A DNA stretch of 64,000 nt from Kineosporia rhizophila (GCF_021277265.1 NZ_JAJSOH010000015.1:62001-126000); one strand, 5' to 3'; shown: positions 1-8,574, counted from the first letter of the stretch. Numbers and translations: made by a program. The notes: generated from the sequence alone by a model not told the origin.

Positions 1-260
1 TTGCCCTCGCCGGAGCCGAACGCGGTATCGCGCTGCGCCGTGGTGAGGTCACCGATCCAGGCCGCGTGCGTCATCGCGCCGAAGCCCCGGATGGTCTGCC
101 GGCGGGCTGCGGGGTTGATGGCTGCGGGGGCGGCCGAGGCCTGGTTGGCGCCCACCACGAGGGCTGCCACGCCGAGGGCCGGTACCGCCCCCATCGTGGT
201 CAGGATGGTTCGGCGACCCAGAAGTCTGCGTCCGCTCGTCCGGTTCTGGTCGTGCGTCAT
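1..260 (-). CDS. Secreted GH30 glucuronoxylanase-like protein, N-terminal part only
   Basis: Translating the minus strand from the ATG at 260 gives 86 residues before the window ends. A twin-arginine signal is visible (two RR pairs, GRRTILT followed by a hydrophobic stretch and an ASA cleavage site near residue 33). The mature start reads INPAARRQTIRGFGAMTHAA, which is the family hallmark of GH30 (subfamily 8-type) xylanases, where the QxIxGFGxxxHxAW segment begins the catalytic barrel. An AGGAAGG ribosome binding site lies about 8 nt upstream. GH30 enzymes cut glucuronoxylan inside the cell wall; the next gene upstream on the same strand is another xylan enzyme. The catalytic glutamates lie outside the window, so activity is inferred from the N-terminus only. 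Confidence 0.8.
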   Translation of the reverse strand, partial: MTHDQNRTSGRRLLGRRTILTTMGAVPALGVAALVVGANQASAAPAAINPAARRQTIRGFGAMTHAAWIGDLTTAQRDTAFGSGEG

Positions 261-288
261 TTCATGCCTTCCTGGCTGACTCTGGCTG

Positions 289-328
289 ACCTTGCCGGCC
301 CGCGCCCGCGGGCACGGACCGGCAAGGT
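289..328. terminator. Nested hairpin between the xylanase and GH30 genes
   Basis: A 10-bp perfect outer stem (ACCTTGCCGG at 289-298 with CCGGCAAGGT at 319-328) encloses a second GC stem (CCCGCG / CGCGGG). It sits between the stop of the GH10 gene and the start of the GH30 gene. No T-run follows, so it could be a terminator, an attenuator or an mRNA-stabilising hairpin that sets the ratio of the two enzymes. Confidence 0.5.
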
Positions 329-354
329 CATGAACTCGGATTGGAGAGGGGGTT

Positions 355-2808
355 TCAGCGCTGCAGGGTGAGCAGCCCAGGGCGGTAGGGCAGGCGGCCG
401 TAGTCGCCGCCGGAGTTGGGGGAGCGGCCCTGGTACAGCAGCTGCAGGTTGCACGGGTCGACCGTCATGGTCTGGTCGGCGCTGGTGCGGATCAGCTCAC
501 CGTGGCTGATGTCGTCGGTCCAGGTGGCGCCGCTGTTGGCCTTGCCCGCGAAGGGGTTGCTCTCGGTGGCGGCCTGCGGGGCCCAGCTGCCGTTCAGGCT
601 GGTGGCGGTGAAGGAGCGGAAGTAGCGCCGGTTGTTGGTGCCGACCGCCTCGACGATCATCAGGTACTGGTTCTGCCCCTGGACCTTGTACACCTGGGGG
701 GCCTCGAACAGGTTGTTCTTGGTGTCGCTCATGACCACGGTGGAGCTGGAGCCGAAGCTGCCGGGGAAGTTCCCGATCGGCATGGCGGCCCGGTAGATCT
801 TGCCGTTGTCGCCGGCGAAGAACAGGTACATGTTCGAGCCGTCACCGATGATGGTCTGGTCGATCGGGCCGGTGCCGGAGTCGGTGATGTTGCCGGTGAA
901 GAGGGTCTGGGCGGCCGACCAGCCGTTGGCGTTGGTGGGGTCGGAGGAGGTTCGGTACGAGAACTTGGTCGGGCCCCACTGGTAGGTGAGCACCCAGATC
1001 TTCTTCGGCGCGAAGTAGAACAGCGAGGGAGCGACCGTGGCCGAGTTCATCGGGGTCTGGGTGGCGGTGGCCAGGTCGGAGAACTTCGAGACGGGGCTGA
1101 AGGCCATCGAACCCCACTTGTCCCCGTTGTCGTGGGTGGTGGCGTAGACCAGCTGCTTGCCGTTGTAGGGGGCGGTGGTGAAGTCCTTCAGCGAGGCCCA
1201 GCCGGACTTCGGGTTGGCCAGTGATCCCGTCGAGGTCCAGCGGTACGTCGACGGGAGCGTGCACCCGGCCGTAGGGCTCGTGGTGACGGGGGTCGTGGTG
1301 GCGCCGACGCGGGCGAGCTGCCACTGCTGGTTGGCGGCGTTGGTGTCGGCGGCCTGCACGACGTCGGCGCCGTCGGTCTTGGCCGAACCCTTGACCTCCA
1401 GGGCCTTGGCGCTGTCGCGGTTGATCAGCTGGATGTGGCCGTCGATGTTCTCGATGCGGAACTGCTGGTTGGCGCCGTTGCGGTCGCCCCACTGCACGAT
1501 CTGGGCGCCGTCGTTCTTGGACCAGTTGTAGACGTCCAGAACCTTGCCCGACAGGCGGGACTTCAGCCGGTAGTACCCGTCGCCGGAGGCGACGAACTGC
1601 CACTGCTGCTGGGTACCGTCGTTACGGGCCCACTGGGCGATCCGGGCCCCGTCGTCGGTGGCGAGGTTGTACACGTCCAGGGCCTTGCCGCTGTTGCGGT
1701 TGAGCAGGACGTAGGACGCGTTGGTGTCGATCGCCGACGACTCGCCACCCGTGTTGCCGCCAGTGTTCCCGCCGGTGCTGGTACCGGTGTTGAGGGCGTT
1801 CAGCACCGAGGTGTAGGCGGCCTTCTTGTTGCCGGAGTTGTCGAACAGCAGCGGGTTCTCCCCGGTGCGCCAGGAGTCGCTGTCACGCACACCCCACACG
1901 GTGATGCCCGTGCACCGGGAGATCGCCAGGCACGCCTTGGTCACGGCGCCGTAGGTGCCGGCCTGGTTGGAGCCCTGGGCCACGTCGAGTTCGGTGATCT
2001 GCACGTCCACACCGGCGTCGGCGAAGCGCTGCAGGTTGGCCTGGTAGTCGCCGGGCATGCTGGTGCCCAGGTGCGACTGGAAGCCGACGCAGTCGATCGG
2101 CACCCCGCGGGCCTTGAAGTCCTTGACCATGTTCAGGACGGCCGTGGACTTCGGGTTGATGCTGTCGGTGTTGTAGTCGTTGTAGCAGAGCTTGGCGGCG
2201 GGGTCGGCGGCCCGGGCGGCGCGGAACGCGGCCTCGATCCAGTCGTTGCCGGTGCGCTGCAGGTTGGAGTCGCGGCGGGCGCCGCTGCCACCGTCGGCGA
2301 AGGCCTCGTTGACCACGTCCCAGGCGTAGATCTTGCCCTTGTAGTGGGTGGCGACCTGGGTGACGTGGTTGATCGCGGCGCTGCGCAGGGCACTGCCGGA
2401 CATCGACTGCGCCCAGCCGGGCTCCTGGGAGTGCCAGAGCAGGGCGTGGCCCCGGACCTTGGCCCCCATGGCGACGCCCTTGTTCAGGATCTGGTCGCCC
2501 CGGGTGTAGTTGAACGAGCCGCGCGAGGGCTCGGTGGCGTCCCACTTCATCTCGTTCTCGGCCGTGAGGGAGGTGAACTCCGTGGTCACGATCCGGTTGT
2601 ACGTGGAGTCACTCAGCCGGCCACCGGCGACGGCGACGCCGAAATAGCGGCCCTTGGCGGTTGCCGAGGCGCCGAGCGTGGTGGCCGCCTCGGCCGGCGC
2701 GGCGACGGCGAGGGTCACCCCGCCCAGAAGAGCGGCGGCTGCGGTGGCCACACAGGCCTTCCACCAATGGACGCGTGGGGTCCGGTCGGTTGGGACGGTG
2801 ACGGTCAT
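355..2808 (-). CDS. Secreted trimodular endo-xylanase (GH10) - ricin-type CBM13 - arabinofuranosidase (GH62)
   Basis: 817 residues. Signal peptide about 1-41 (AEA cleavage). GH10 barrel about 45-340: acid/base Glu168 in DVVNEAF and nucleophile Glu273 in ITELDV. A Gly/Thr/Asn linker (342-358) leads to a beta-trefoil ricin-B/CBM13 domain (about 361-500) with three repeats, each ending in a QxW/QxF motif. A second Thr/Pro linker leads to GH62 (about 517-815): predicted catalytic base Asp542 (LKDFT), Asp650 (IDQTIIGD) and acid Glu702 (LFEAP). GH10 cuts the xylan backbone, GH62 removes arabinose side chains, CBM13 holds the polymer; together they form a single-chain arabinoxylanase. The ATG at 2808 precedes the signal peptide; a weak GAGAGG lies 11 nt upstream. 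It is divergent from an ECF sigma factor with an arabinose-binding domain, which is its likely regulator (inference). Confidence 0.93.
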   Translation of the reverse strand: MTVTVPTDRTPRVHWWKACVATAAAALLGGVTLAVAAPAEAATTLGASATAKGRYFGVAVAGGRLSDSTYNRIVTTEFTSLTAENEMKWDATEPSRGSFNYTRGDQILNKGVAMGAKVRGHALLWHSQEPGWAQSMSGSALRSAAINHVTQVATHYKGKIYAWDVVNEAFADGGSGARRDSNLQRTGNDWIEAAFRAARAADPAAKLCYNDYNTDSINPKSTAVLNMVKDFKARGVPIDCVGFQSHLGTSMPGDYQANLQRFADAGVDVQITELDVAQGSNQAGTYGAVTKACLAISRCTGITVWGVRDSDSWRTGENPLLFDNSGNKKAAYTSVLNALNTGTSTGGNTGGNTGGESSAIDTNASYVLLNRNSGKALDVYNLATDDGARIAQWARNDGTQQQWQFVASGDGYYRLKSRLSGKVLDVYNWSKNDGAQIVQWGDRNGANQQFRIENIDGHIQLINRDSAKALEVKGSAKTDGADVVQAADTNAANQQWQLARVGATTTPVTTSPTAGCTLPSTYRWTSTGSLANPKSGWASLKDFTTAPYNGKQLVYATTHDNGDKWGSMAFSPVSKFSDLATATQTPMNSATVAPSLFYFAPKKIWVLTYQWGPTKFSYRTSSDPTNANGWSAAQTLFTGNITDSGTGPIDQTIIGDGSNMYLFFAGDNGKIYRAAMPIGNFPGSFGSSSTVVMSDTKNNLFEAPQVYKVQGQNQYLMIVEAVGTNNRRYFRSFTATSLNGSWAPQAATESNPFAGKANSGATWTDDISHGELIRTSADQTMTVDPCNLQLLYQGRSPNSGGDYGRLPYRPGLLTLQR

Positions 2809-3403
2809 GAGTTGGGTGCCTCTCGGAGCTGAAAAGGGTCGGCGGTCGACGACCTACGGGGCGGCGCGGGTCACTCGAAGGACAAGAATTAACCTGGGCC
2901 AAAGGGATCCGGATGCAATGGTCCCCTTTGCGGTCCGGGTCCGGATCGGCGTAATTCAATGCTGGCAGAGCCCTTTCGCCCAGACAAGCGCGCTCATGAT
3001 CAGAAGATCGCTCCTCGTGACATCATGCCTGATCAGAGTGGGTGCGAAGTGTTTATACACATGCCTGAGAAAAGGTTTCCGGCAGGTGGTCCGGCGTATC
3101 GAGTTCGCGGCGGCGACCAGTCGCAGGTATTCGAGATAACAACTTCTCGAAAGAATTTTTGGGCTGGGTGCCCGTCCGGTCGTCCATTTTTCTTGCTCTT
3201 GAGTTCAGCAATTCTTGACTAAGAGAATGTCGGTGCCGGTACGGACACGGCGGTGGAAAGAATGTGCTGAGTTCTTGTTATACGGCCGCTCCCGCAGTGG
3301 TCGCAAGGCGTCCGGTGACCACCGCGGCTTGACTCCACCAACGCCCTCGTTCAGAGTCAGTTCCCCACCGGCGCGCGGCCCGGCCGCTCCGACCGACAGC
3401 GAC
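2809..3403. other. Divergent intergenic region between xylanase and ECF sigma genes (no gene)
   Basis: 595 bp without a convincing coding region. It is clearly more AT-rich than its flanks around 3120-3235. It must hold the promoters of both divergent genes. The clearest element is the inverted repeat at 2900-2930, listed separately. A weak TTATAC (3278-3283) is preceded 17 nt earlier by GGAAAG, but I do not rate this as a promoter call. Confidence 0.6.
2900..2930. promoter_or_regulatory. Inverted repeat upstream of the xylanase gene
   Basis: CAAAGGG (2900-2906) and CCCTTTG (2924-2930) form 7-bp perfect arms 17 nt apart, about 90-120 nt upstream of the xylanase start. Placement suggests an operator for a carbon-source regulator. 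No regulator is assigned. Confidence 0.35.
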
Positions 3404-4957
3404 ATGGAAATGCAGACCAGCCACCCTGATGAGACCGCCCGGGTCGTCGCGGCCCAGGCCGGCGACCGACGAGCCCTGGAAGCGCTGCTCGACGCGCGAC
3501 TGCCGTTCGTCTACACCATCGTTCGACGGGCCCTGAGCGGCAGCCCCGAGGTCGACGACGTCGTTCAGGAAACGATGCTGCGGGCCCTGCGGGAACTGCC
3601 CAGGCTGAACCATCCGGAAAGCTTCCGGGCCTGGCTGGCCGCGATCACCATCCGCCAGATCAGCACGCATCAGCATCGCTGGAGCAGGCAGACGGCCCGC
3701 ACCGCGGCCCTGGACGAAGTGCCCCAGGATGAAGCGGCGCTGGCCGTGCAGTTCGAGGATGCCACGGTGCTCAATCTCCAGGTGGCCGATCAGCGTGGTC
3801 AGCTGGTGCGGGCCCGGCAGTGGCTCAACCCTGACGACCAGACCCTGCTGTCGCTGTGGTGGCTCGAAGCCACCGGCCAGCTCACCCGGGCCGACCTGGC
3901 CACCGCCTTGGGCGTGAGCATCGCGCACGCCACCGTGCGCGTTCAGCGCATGCATGCCCAGCTCGAACTGACCCGCAGCCTCACCGCGGCCGTCGAGAAC
4001 CGGCCCCGCTGCTCCGACCTCGAACGTGTCCTGCACAAGTGGGACGGCAGGCCCCAGCCGGTCTGGCGCAAACGCATCCTGCGGCACACCCGCACCTGCC
4101 CCACCTGCCTGGGCGCGGCGAACGGCCTGATCGCTCCGGAAGGTCTGCTGGTGGGCCTGGCCCTGCTCCCGGTTCCGGCCGCTCTGGCCACGAGCATGCT
4201 CGGGAAGTTCTCCGCGGGCACGGCCACCACCGCCACCGCTGCGGGGGGCAAGGCCGGCCTCACCGCACACGTTCTCCAGATGGCTGCCGCGCATCCGGTC
4301 TCGGTTGTGCTCCTGACCGGCTCGGTCGTCACCGGCGCCGCTGTCGCGACCACGAACTGGCCGGACTTCTCCCCGATGCCCCCCACGCCCCCTGTCGTGG
4401 TCACCGACCCGGTGCCGACGCCGTCCCCAGCGAGCACGACCCCCCGCGCCCGGCTGGCGGCACCGGTCGCCACGAGCGCGCCCACCAGCGCAACCACCAG
4501 CGCAACCGTGTCTGCGGGCCGGCTGAGCCTGGGGCCGGTCTCGCTGGAACCGGTCAACATGGGTGGCTTCTACGCCTCGACCAGCGAGACCGGCGCCATC
4601 ATCGACGAAGTCGGGCCCACGAGCGCGAAAAGTGCTCGCGCGCGGGCCACCTTCGAGGTGGTCGCGGGTCTGTCCGACCCGACCTGCTTCTCCTTCCGCC
4701 TGGCCGACGGTGACTACTTACGTCATTCGTCGTGGCGGTTGCGCAGTGCCCCGGACCCGGGGACCGCTCTGTTCAGGGGTGACGCCACCTTCTGTGCCAT
4801 CGCCGGGTCGACGGCGGACTCGGTCTCCTTCGAGGCCGCCAACTATCCGGGCTGGTTCCTGCGGCACCGTGACCTGCAGCTGTGGGTGGACCAGGACGAC
4901 GGGTCCGAGCAGTTCCACGCCGACCGTTCGTTCCGGGTGCGGGACCCGCTGAGCTGA
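3404..4957 (+). CDS. ECF-type sigma factor fused to zinc-finger-like segment, membrane helix and extracellular AbfB domain
   Basis: 517 residues from the ATG at 3404 (MEMQTSH...); the frame is open further upstream but lacks sigma homology there. Sigma-70 region 2 is about residues 10-85 (DDVVQETMLRALRELPRL) and region 4 about 130-180 (helix-turn-helix ADLATALGVSIAHATVRVQR). An H228-x3-C232-x2-C235 motif follows, like the zinc-binding part of anti-sigma factors. Hydrophobic stretches lie at about 247-266 and 299-318; the second is the better membrane helix and is followed by a Pro/Thr/Ala-rich linker typical of the outside face. The C-terminus (about 379-516) is an AbfB/CBM42 domain (FEAANYPGWFLRHRDLQLWV), which binds arabinose side chains. 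The reading is a one-protein sensor: arabinan or arabinoxylan outside, promoter control inside. It is divergent from the GH10-GH62 and GH30 genes. How the sigma part is freed (proteolysis or in place) cannot be seen. Confidence 0.88.
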   Translation: MEMQTSHPDETARVVAAQAGDRRALEALLDARLPFVYTIVRRALSGSPEVDDVVQETMLRALRELPRLNHPESFRAWLAAITIRQISTHQHRWSRQTARTAALDEVPQDEAALAVQFEDATVLNLQVADQRGQLVRARQWLNPDDQTLLSLWWLEATGQLTRADLATALGVSIAHATVRVQRMHAQLELTRSLTAAVENRPRCSDLERVLHKWDGRPQPVWRKRILRHTRTCPTCLGAANGLIAPEGLLVGLALLPVPAALATSMLGKFSAGTATTATAAGGKAGLTAHVLQMAAAHPVSVVLLTGSVVTGAAVATTNWPDFSPMPPTPPVVVTDPVPTPSPASTTPRARLAAPVATSAPTSATTSATVSAGRLSLGPVSLEPVNMGGFYASTSETGAIIDEVGPTSAKSARARATFEVVAGLSDPTCFSFRLADGDYLRHSSWRLRSAPDPGTALFRGDATFCAIAGSTADSVSFEAANYPGWFLRHRDLQLWVDQDDGSEQFHADRSFRVRDPLS

Positions 4958-4973
4958 TCCAGACCGGGCGATC

Positions 4974-7082
4974 TCAGGGTGCCGGGACGCGCACCTTCTC
5001 CAGAAGACGCACGAGGCTGGCGCGACTGATCGGTTTGGTCAGGTAGTCGTCCATGCCGGCCTCCAGACATTCGTCCTTCTGGTCCTCCCCGGCGGCGGTG
5101 AGCGCAACGATGAACACGTCGCGGGTGCGGGGGTTCTCGCGCAGGGCCCGGCTGGTCTGCAGCCCGTCCATGCGCGGCATGTGCCGGTCCAGGAAGATGA
5201 GGTCGAAGTGGCCGTCCTGGGCGATGGCGAGTGCTTCGGCCCCGTCGCCGGCGGTGGTCACCTCGGTGCCGAGCTGGCCGAGATAGGCGCTCGCGACCCG
5301 GCGGCCGATGTCGTCGTCATCGACCAGCAGGACTCGCGGCGTGTGTGGGTTCGCGGACGAGATCCCCGAGCTCTGCGTCTGTGGTGGGACCAGCGGGAGC
5401 TGAGGGGCGGCGCTCTGGGCCGGCTCGCTCGTCGTCGGGGAGATCGCCGTCACCGGCAGGTCGATGGTGAAGGTGGTGCCGCCGGGCTGGCTGCTGGCCA
5501 CCTCGATGGTGGCGCCCATGAGCTCGCAGAGCTGGCGGCACAGGGCCAGACCCAGGCCGGTGCCGCCGTGGGTGGCCCCGGCCGCACCCTGCTGGAAAGG
5601 ACGGAACAGGTTCGGGAGTTCCTGCGCGCTGATGCCCGGTCCGGTGTCGGCGACGACGAAGCGCAGGTGCTCGGGCCGGGGGACGTCCAGGGTGAAGCTC
5701 ACCCCTCCGGTGGAGGTGAACTTCACCGCGTTGGCCAGCAGGTTCAGCAGGATCTGACGCAGGCGGTCAGGGTCGGCCTCGACCTGGGCGGGAACGCCTC
5801 CGCCGATCACCAGGTCCACGCTCAGGTTCTTCACGTACGCGGATCCCCGCACACTGTCGGCCACTTCATGGGCCAGGTGCGCCGGATCGATGGGCCGCGG
5901 CCGGAGGGTCGTTTCCTTGGCCTCGCCCTTACTGAGGTCGAGGATGTCGTTGAGCAGGGCGATCAGGGTGCGGGCACTGGCCAGCGCGATGCGGGCCCGT
6001 TCGTGCTGTTCGGCACTGAGTTCGTCGTTCAGGAGCAGCTCGAGCATCCCGTGAACGCCGTTCAGGGGTGTGCGGATCTCGTGGCTGACGGTGGCCAGGA
6101 ACGCGGATTTGGCGCGGGTCGCATGTTCGGCCGCGTCCCTGGCCTTGGCCAGCTCCCGGGCCTGCTGACGCAGAACGCTCACGTCCGTCATGGCCACCAC
6201 CGCACCCACGACGCCCAGCGTCTCGCCGTGCAGGGTGCGCCCCGCCGAGCGCACCGTGATGGCGGGCCGGCCGGCGGGTGCGATGACCATCAGGGCATCG
6301 CTGACGTAGCCTTCGTGCAGCGCCCGGTTCAGCGGAATGTCCTCGGCCGGCAGCGGGGTCACGCCGTCCTCGGCGAACAGGCTGTACTTGTCGGCCCACT
6401 GCTCCGGGTCCAGGCTGGAATCGGCGTCCAGGCCGTGCATCTGGCGGGCGGCCCCGTTGAACAGCGTCAGCCTGCCCTGCCGGTCGCAGGCGACGACCCC
6501 CACGTCGATGGTGTCCAGGACGGCACTGACCAGCGCCTCACGCTGCTCGGCGTCCTCGGCGAGCTGCTGGGACTCCCGGGAGACGCGGGCGAACTCGAAC
6601 AGGGTCACGACCTGGTCGGCCAGATCGACCAGGGCGGCGCGCTGGGTCTCGCTGAGTTGCCCCGGTTCGGAGGAGAAGACGCACAATGTTCCGAGGACCC
6701 GTCCGTCCGGCAGCAGCAATGGCGCTGAGGCGTACAGACGTACTTGTGCCAGCACCCCGTTCACCCAGGGGTTGTTCTGGAAAGCCGGTTCGAGCTGGGC
6801 ATTCGGCGTGTAGCGCAGATTCGGGTCGTAAATGGCCCGAGCGCACATGGAGTCGCCCAGATCGGAGCGGCCGCCGTCGAAACCGATTGAGCCGACCTGG
6901 TGCTGGAAGCATCCGCCCAGCAGGTTCACCACCGCCGAGGGCGTACCACACACGGCAGCCGCCACCCGGGTGATGGCCCGCAGTTGCTCCTGCGGAGCCT
7001 CCTCGGGCAGTTCGTACTCGGCCAGGAGCGCGTCCTCGCCAGAAATCTCGGCCTTCTGTGCCCCGACCTCCGCATCCGCCAC
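4974..7082 (-). CDS. Cytosolic hybrid histidine kinase (GAF-PAS-HisKA-HATPase-REC)
   Basis: 702 residues, no membrane segment. An N-terminal GAF domain (about 35-180) is followed by a PAS domain (about 190-310), a coiled linker, HisKA with phospho-acceptor His334 in SHEIRTPLNG, a HATPase_c domain (about 430-545; N box NLLANAVKF, G1 DTGPGIS, G2 GGTGLGLAL) and, after a Ser/Pro/Gln-rich linker, a receiver domain (about 583-700) with Asp632 in FLDRHMP and the conserved Lys in TKPIS. The signal is probably a cytosolic small molecule or redox state sensed by GAF/PAS. No partner phosphotransfer protein or output regulator lies next to it; the flanking sigma gene converges with it and leaves only 16 nt between stop codons. 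Confidence 0.92.
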   Translation of the reverse strand: MADAEVGAQKAEISGEDALLAEYELPEEAPQEQLRAITRVAAAVCGTPSAVVNLLGGCFQHQVGSIGFDGGRSDLGDSMCARAIYDPNLRYTPNAQLEPAFQNNPWVNGVLAQVRLYASAPLLLPDGRVLGTLCVFSSEPGQLSETQRAALVDLADQVVTLFEFARVSRESQQLAEDAEQREALVSAVLDTIDVGVVACDRQGRLTLFNGAARQMHGLDADSSLDPEQWADKYSLFAEDGVTPLPAEDIPLNRALHEGYVSDALMVIAPAGRPAITVRSAGRTLHGETLGVVGAVVAMTDVSVLRQQARELAKARDAAEHATRAKSAFLATVSHEIRTPLNGVHGMLELLLNDELSAEQHERARIALASARTLIALLNDILDLSKGEAKETTLRPRPIDPAHLAHEVADSVRGSAYVKNLSVDLVIGGGVPAQVEADPDRLRQILLNLLANAVKFTSTGGVSFTLDVPRPEHLRFVVADTGPGISAQELPNLFRPFQQGAAGATHGGTGLGLALCRQLCELMGATIEVASSQPGGTTFTIDLPVTAISPTTSEPAQSAAPQLPLVPPQTQSSGISSANPHTPRVLLVDDDDIGRRVASAYLGQLGTEVTTAGDGAEALAIAQDGHFDLIFLDRHMPRMDGLQTSRALRENPRTRDVFIVALTAAGEDQKDECLEAGMDDYLTKPISRASLVRLLEKVRVPAP

Positions 7083-7138
7083 CTCGCGAGTATCGGGCGT
7101 TCATCGTGCTCTCTGAAGTGCGGACCGGGATCGAATTG

Positions 7139-7693
7139 TCAGCCCTGGGGCGGAAGCGCCGCCATTGCGGTCTCGGCGATCGCCTGCAGGTCCTCAAGGG
7201 TGCCGCCGTCCCGCGCACAGCCTGACATGCCGCGCAGGATCGCCACGAGGAACGAGGCCAGGCGGCCGGTCGGGGTGTCGGGCGGAAGGTCGCCGTCCTT
7301 CACACCGCGCTCCAGCCGGCTCACGAGCCGCTTATACAGCTCCTCGCGCTGGGCGGCGAGCCGTGGCTCGGTCAGCATCAGGCAACCGGGAGGCGTTTGG
7401 ACGTCGGTGTGGGCGTGGGCGGTGTCGTCGAGTATGCGCCGGATGCTTTCGCGCGCAGTGGGCAGTTCGGCCGCCTGGTCGAGTCCCTCGCACGTGCGCC
7501 GGAAGTACTCGGCCGAGGCTTCCTCGAACAGACGCTGCTTGTCCCCGAACGCCGCGTAGAGGCTCGGCGGCGACACGCCCATGGCCGCGGTCAGCGTGGC
7601 GATCGACGTCGCGTCGTACCCCTCGCGCCAGAACTGTTCGACGGCAGCCGCCAGGGCTGCGTCTCGATCGAAGCTTCGGGGTCGGCCGGCCAT
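7139..7693 (-). CDS. TetR-family repressor of the divergent SDR gene
   Basis: 184 residues. The N-terminal TetR helix-turn-helix is clear (about 10-55: ALAAAVEQFWREGYDATSIA, then MGVSPPSLYAAFGDKQRLFEEA); the rest is the all-helical ligand domain of the kind seen in AcrR/YcdC-like regulators. It is divergent from the SDR gene at 7776, and two copies of TAGTGATCGCTA lie in the 82-bp gap, so autorepression and SDR repression are likely. A TATGAT hexamer (minus strand, 7700-7705) ends 6 nt before the ATG, which points to a leaderless mRNA. The ligand is unknown. Confidence 0.9.
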   Translation of the reverse strand: MAGRPRSFDRDAALAAAVEQFWREGYDATSIATLTAAMGVSPPSLYAAFGDKQRLFEEASAEYFRRTCEGLDQAAELPTARESIRRILDDTAHAHTDVQTPPGCLMLTEPRLAAQREELYKRLVSRLERGVKDGDLPPDTPTGRLASFLVAILRGMSGCARDGGTLEDLQAIAETAMAALPPQG

Positions 7694-7708
7694 GCACCCA
7701 TCATAACG

Positions 7709-7767
7709 TAGTGATCGCTATGGAATGTGGTAGCGTCCCTGACATCAATAGTGATCGCTACAGAATG
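7709..7767. promoter_or_regulatory. Two direct copies of a TetR-type operator
   Basis: TAGTGATCGCTATGGAATG (7709-7727) and TAGTGATCGCTACAGAATG (7749-7767) are 40 bp apart, close to four helical turns. Each core TAGTGATCGCTA is itself nearly palindromic. They cover the promoter zone of both the TetR gene and the SDR gene. Confidence 0.75.
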
Positions 7768-7775
7768 GAACTGCC

Positions 7776-8495
7776 GTGGAGCTGAAGGACGCAGTCGTGC
7801 TCGTCACCGGAGCGAACCGGGGCATCGGTGCCGAGTTCGTGAGGCTCCTGAAGGAGCGCGGAGCCGGCAAGATCTACGCCGCCGCCCGGGACGAGAGCTC
7901 CATCCAGGCCGACGGCGTCGAGCCGATCAGGCTCGACATCACCGACCGCGGCCAGATCGAGGCTGCGGCTCGCCGCGCCGGTGACGTGCAGGTCCTGATC
8001 AACAACGCCGGCATCTCCACGGGTACGTCGCTGATCGGGGGAGAAGAAGAGGCCGTGCGGCGGGAGATGGACACCAACTTCTACGGTGCGCTGCTGCTGA
8101 CCCGTGCCTTCGCACCGATCCTCAAGACCAACGGCGGCGGCGCCATCCTCAACGTCGTCTCCGCCCTGTCCTGGTTCACCCTTCCCGGAGCCGGCGCCTA
8201 CGCGGCGTCGAAAGCCGCAGCGTGGAGCCTGACCGACAACGCGCGCCTCGAACTCGCACCCCAGGGCACGCACGTGGTCGGCGTGTACATGGGCCTGGTC
8301 GACACGGACATGAGCAAGGGCCTGGAGGCGCCGAAGGTCCCGGTGGCCGACCTGGCGGGCGCGGGCCTGGATGCGATCGAGTCGGGTACCCAGGAGGTGC
8401 TGGCCGACGACTGGGCCAAGTTCGTGAAGTCGGGGCTGCCGCTCGACCCGAAGGAGCGGTACGAGAAGATCTTCGCCGCTCTCAGCGGGAGCTGA
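7776..8495 (+). CDS. Short-chain dehydrogenase/reductase under TetR control
   Basis: 239 residues from a GTG start. It has the Rossmann motif VTGANRGIGAEF (TGxxxGxG), LDIT, the NNAG strand motif and the catalytic YAASK with Ser in VSALSW. Typical classical SDR length for NAD(P)-dependent alcohol/ketone oxidoreductases. A CAGAAT hexamer at 7761-7766 lies 9 nt before the start, so the transcript may be nearly leaderless. It is about half identical to the SDR at 47724 (same VSALSW, AASKAA.WSLT and DTDM segments). Substrate unknown. Confidence 0.88.
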   Translation: MELKDAVVLVTGANRGIGAEFVRLLKERGAGKIYAAARDESSIQADGVEPIRLDITDRGQIEAAARRAGDVQVLINNAGISTGTSLIGGEEEAVRREMDTNFYGALLLTRAFAPILKTNGGGAILNVVSALSWFTLPGAGAYAASKAAAWSLTDNARLELAPQGTHVVGVYMGLVDTDMSKGLEAPKVPVADLAGAGLDAIESGTQEVLADDWAKFVKSGLPLDPKERYEKIFAALSGS

Positions 8496-8574
8496 GTGAA
8501 CCTCTCCACCGCCTCACCCGTGCAAGGGGGTGAAGGCCATGCGGAGGTCGTCGTGAAAGCAGTTCACCCTGGCG

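Noticed and set aside
1..279. Plus-strand frame at the left edge
   Set aside because: The minus strand encodes a Tat signal and the GH30 QTIRGFGAM motif; the plus frame has no features.
4143..4200. First hydrophobic stretch of the sigma-AbfB protein as a second membrane helix
   Set aside because: Two crossings would put AbfB in the cytosol; the stretch contains Pro-Val-Pro and similar segments in sigma/anti-sigma fusions are not clearly membrane-spanning. Kept as uncertain.
7709..7767. Direct repeats as the start of a CRISPR array
   Set aside because: Only two copies, 40 bp apart, in a divergent promoter of a TetR gene; no cas genes anywhere.
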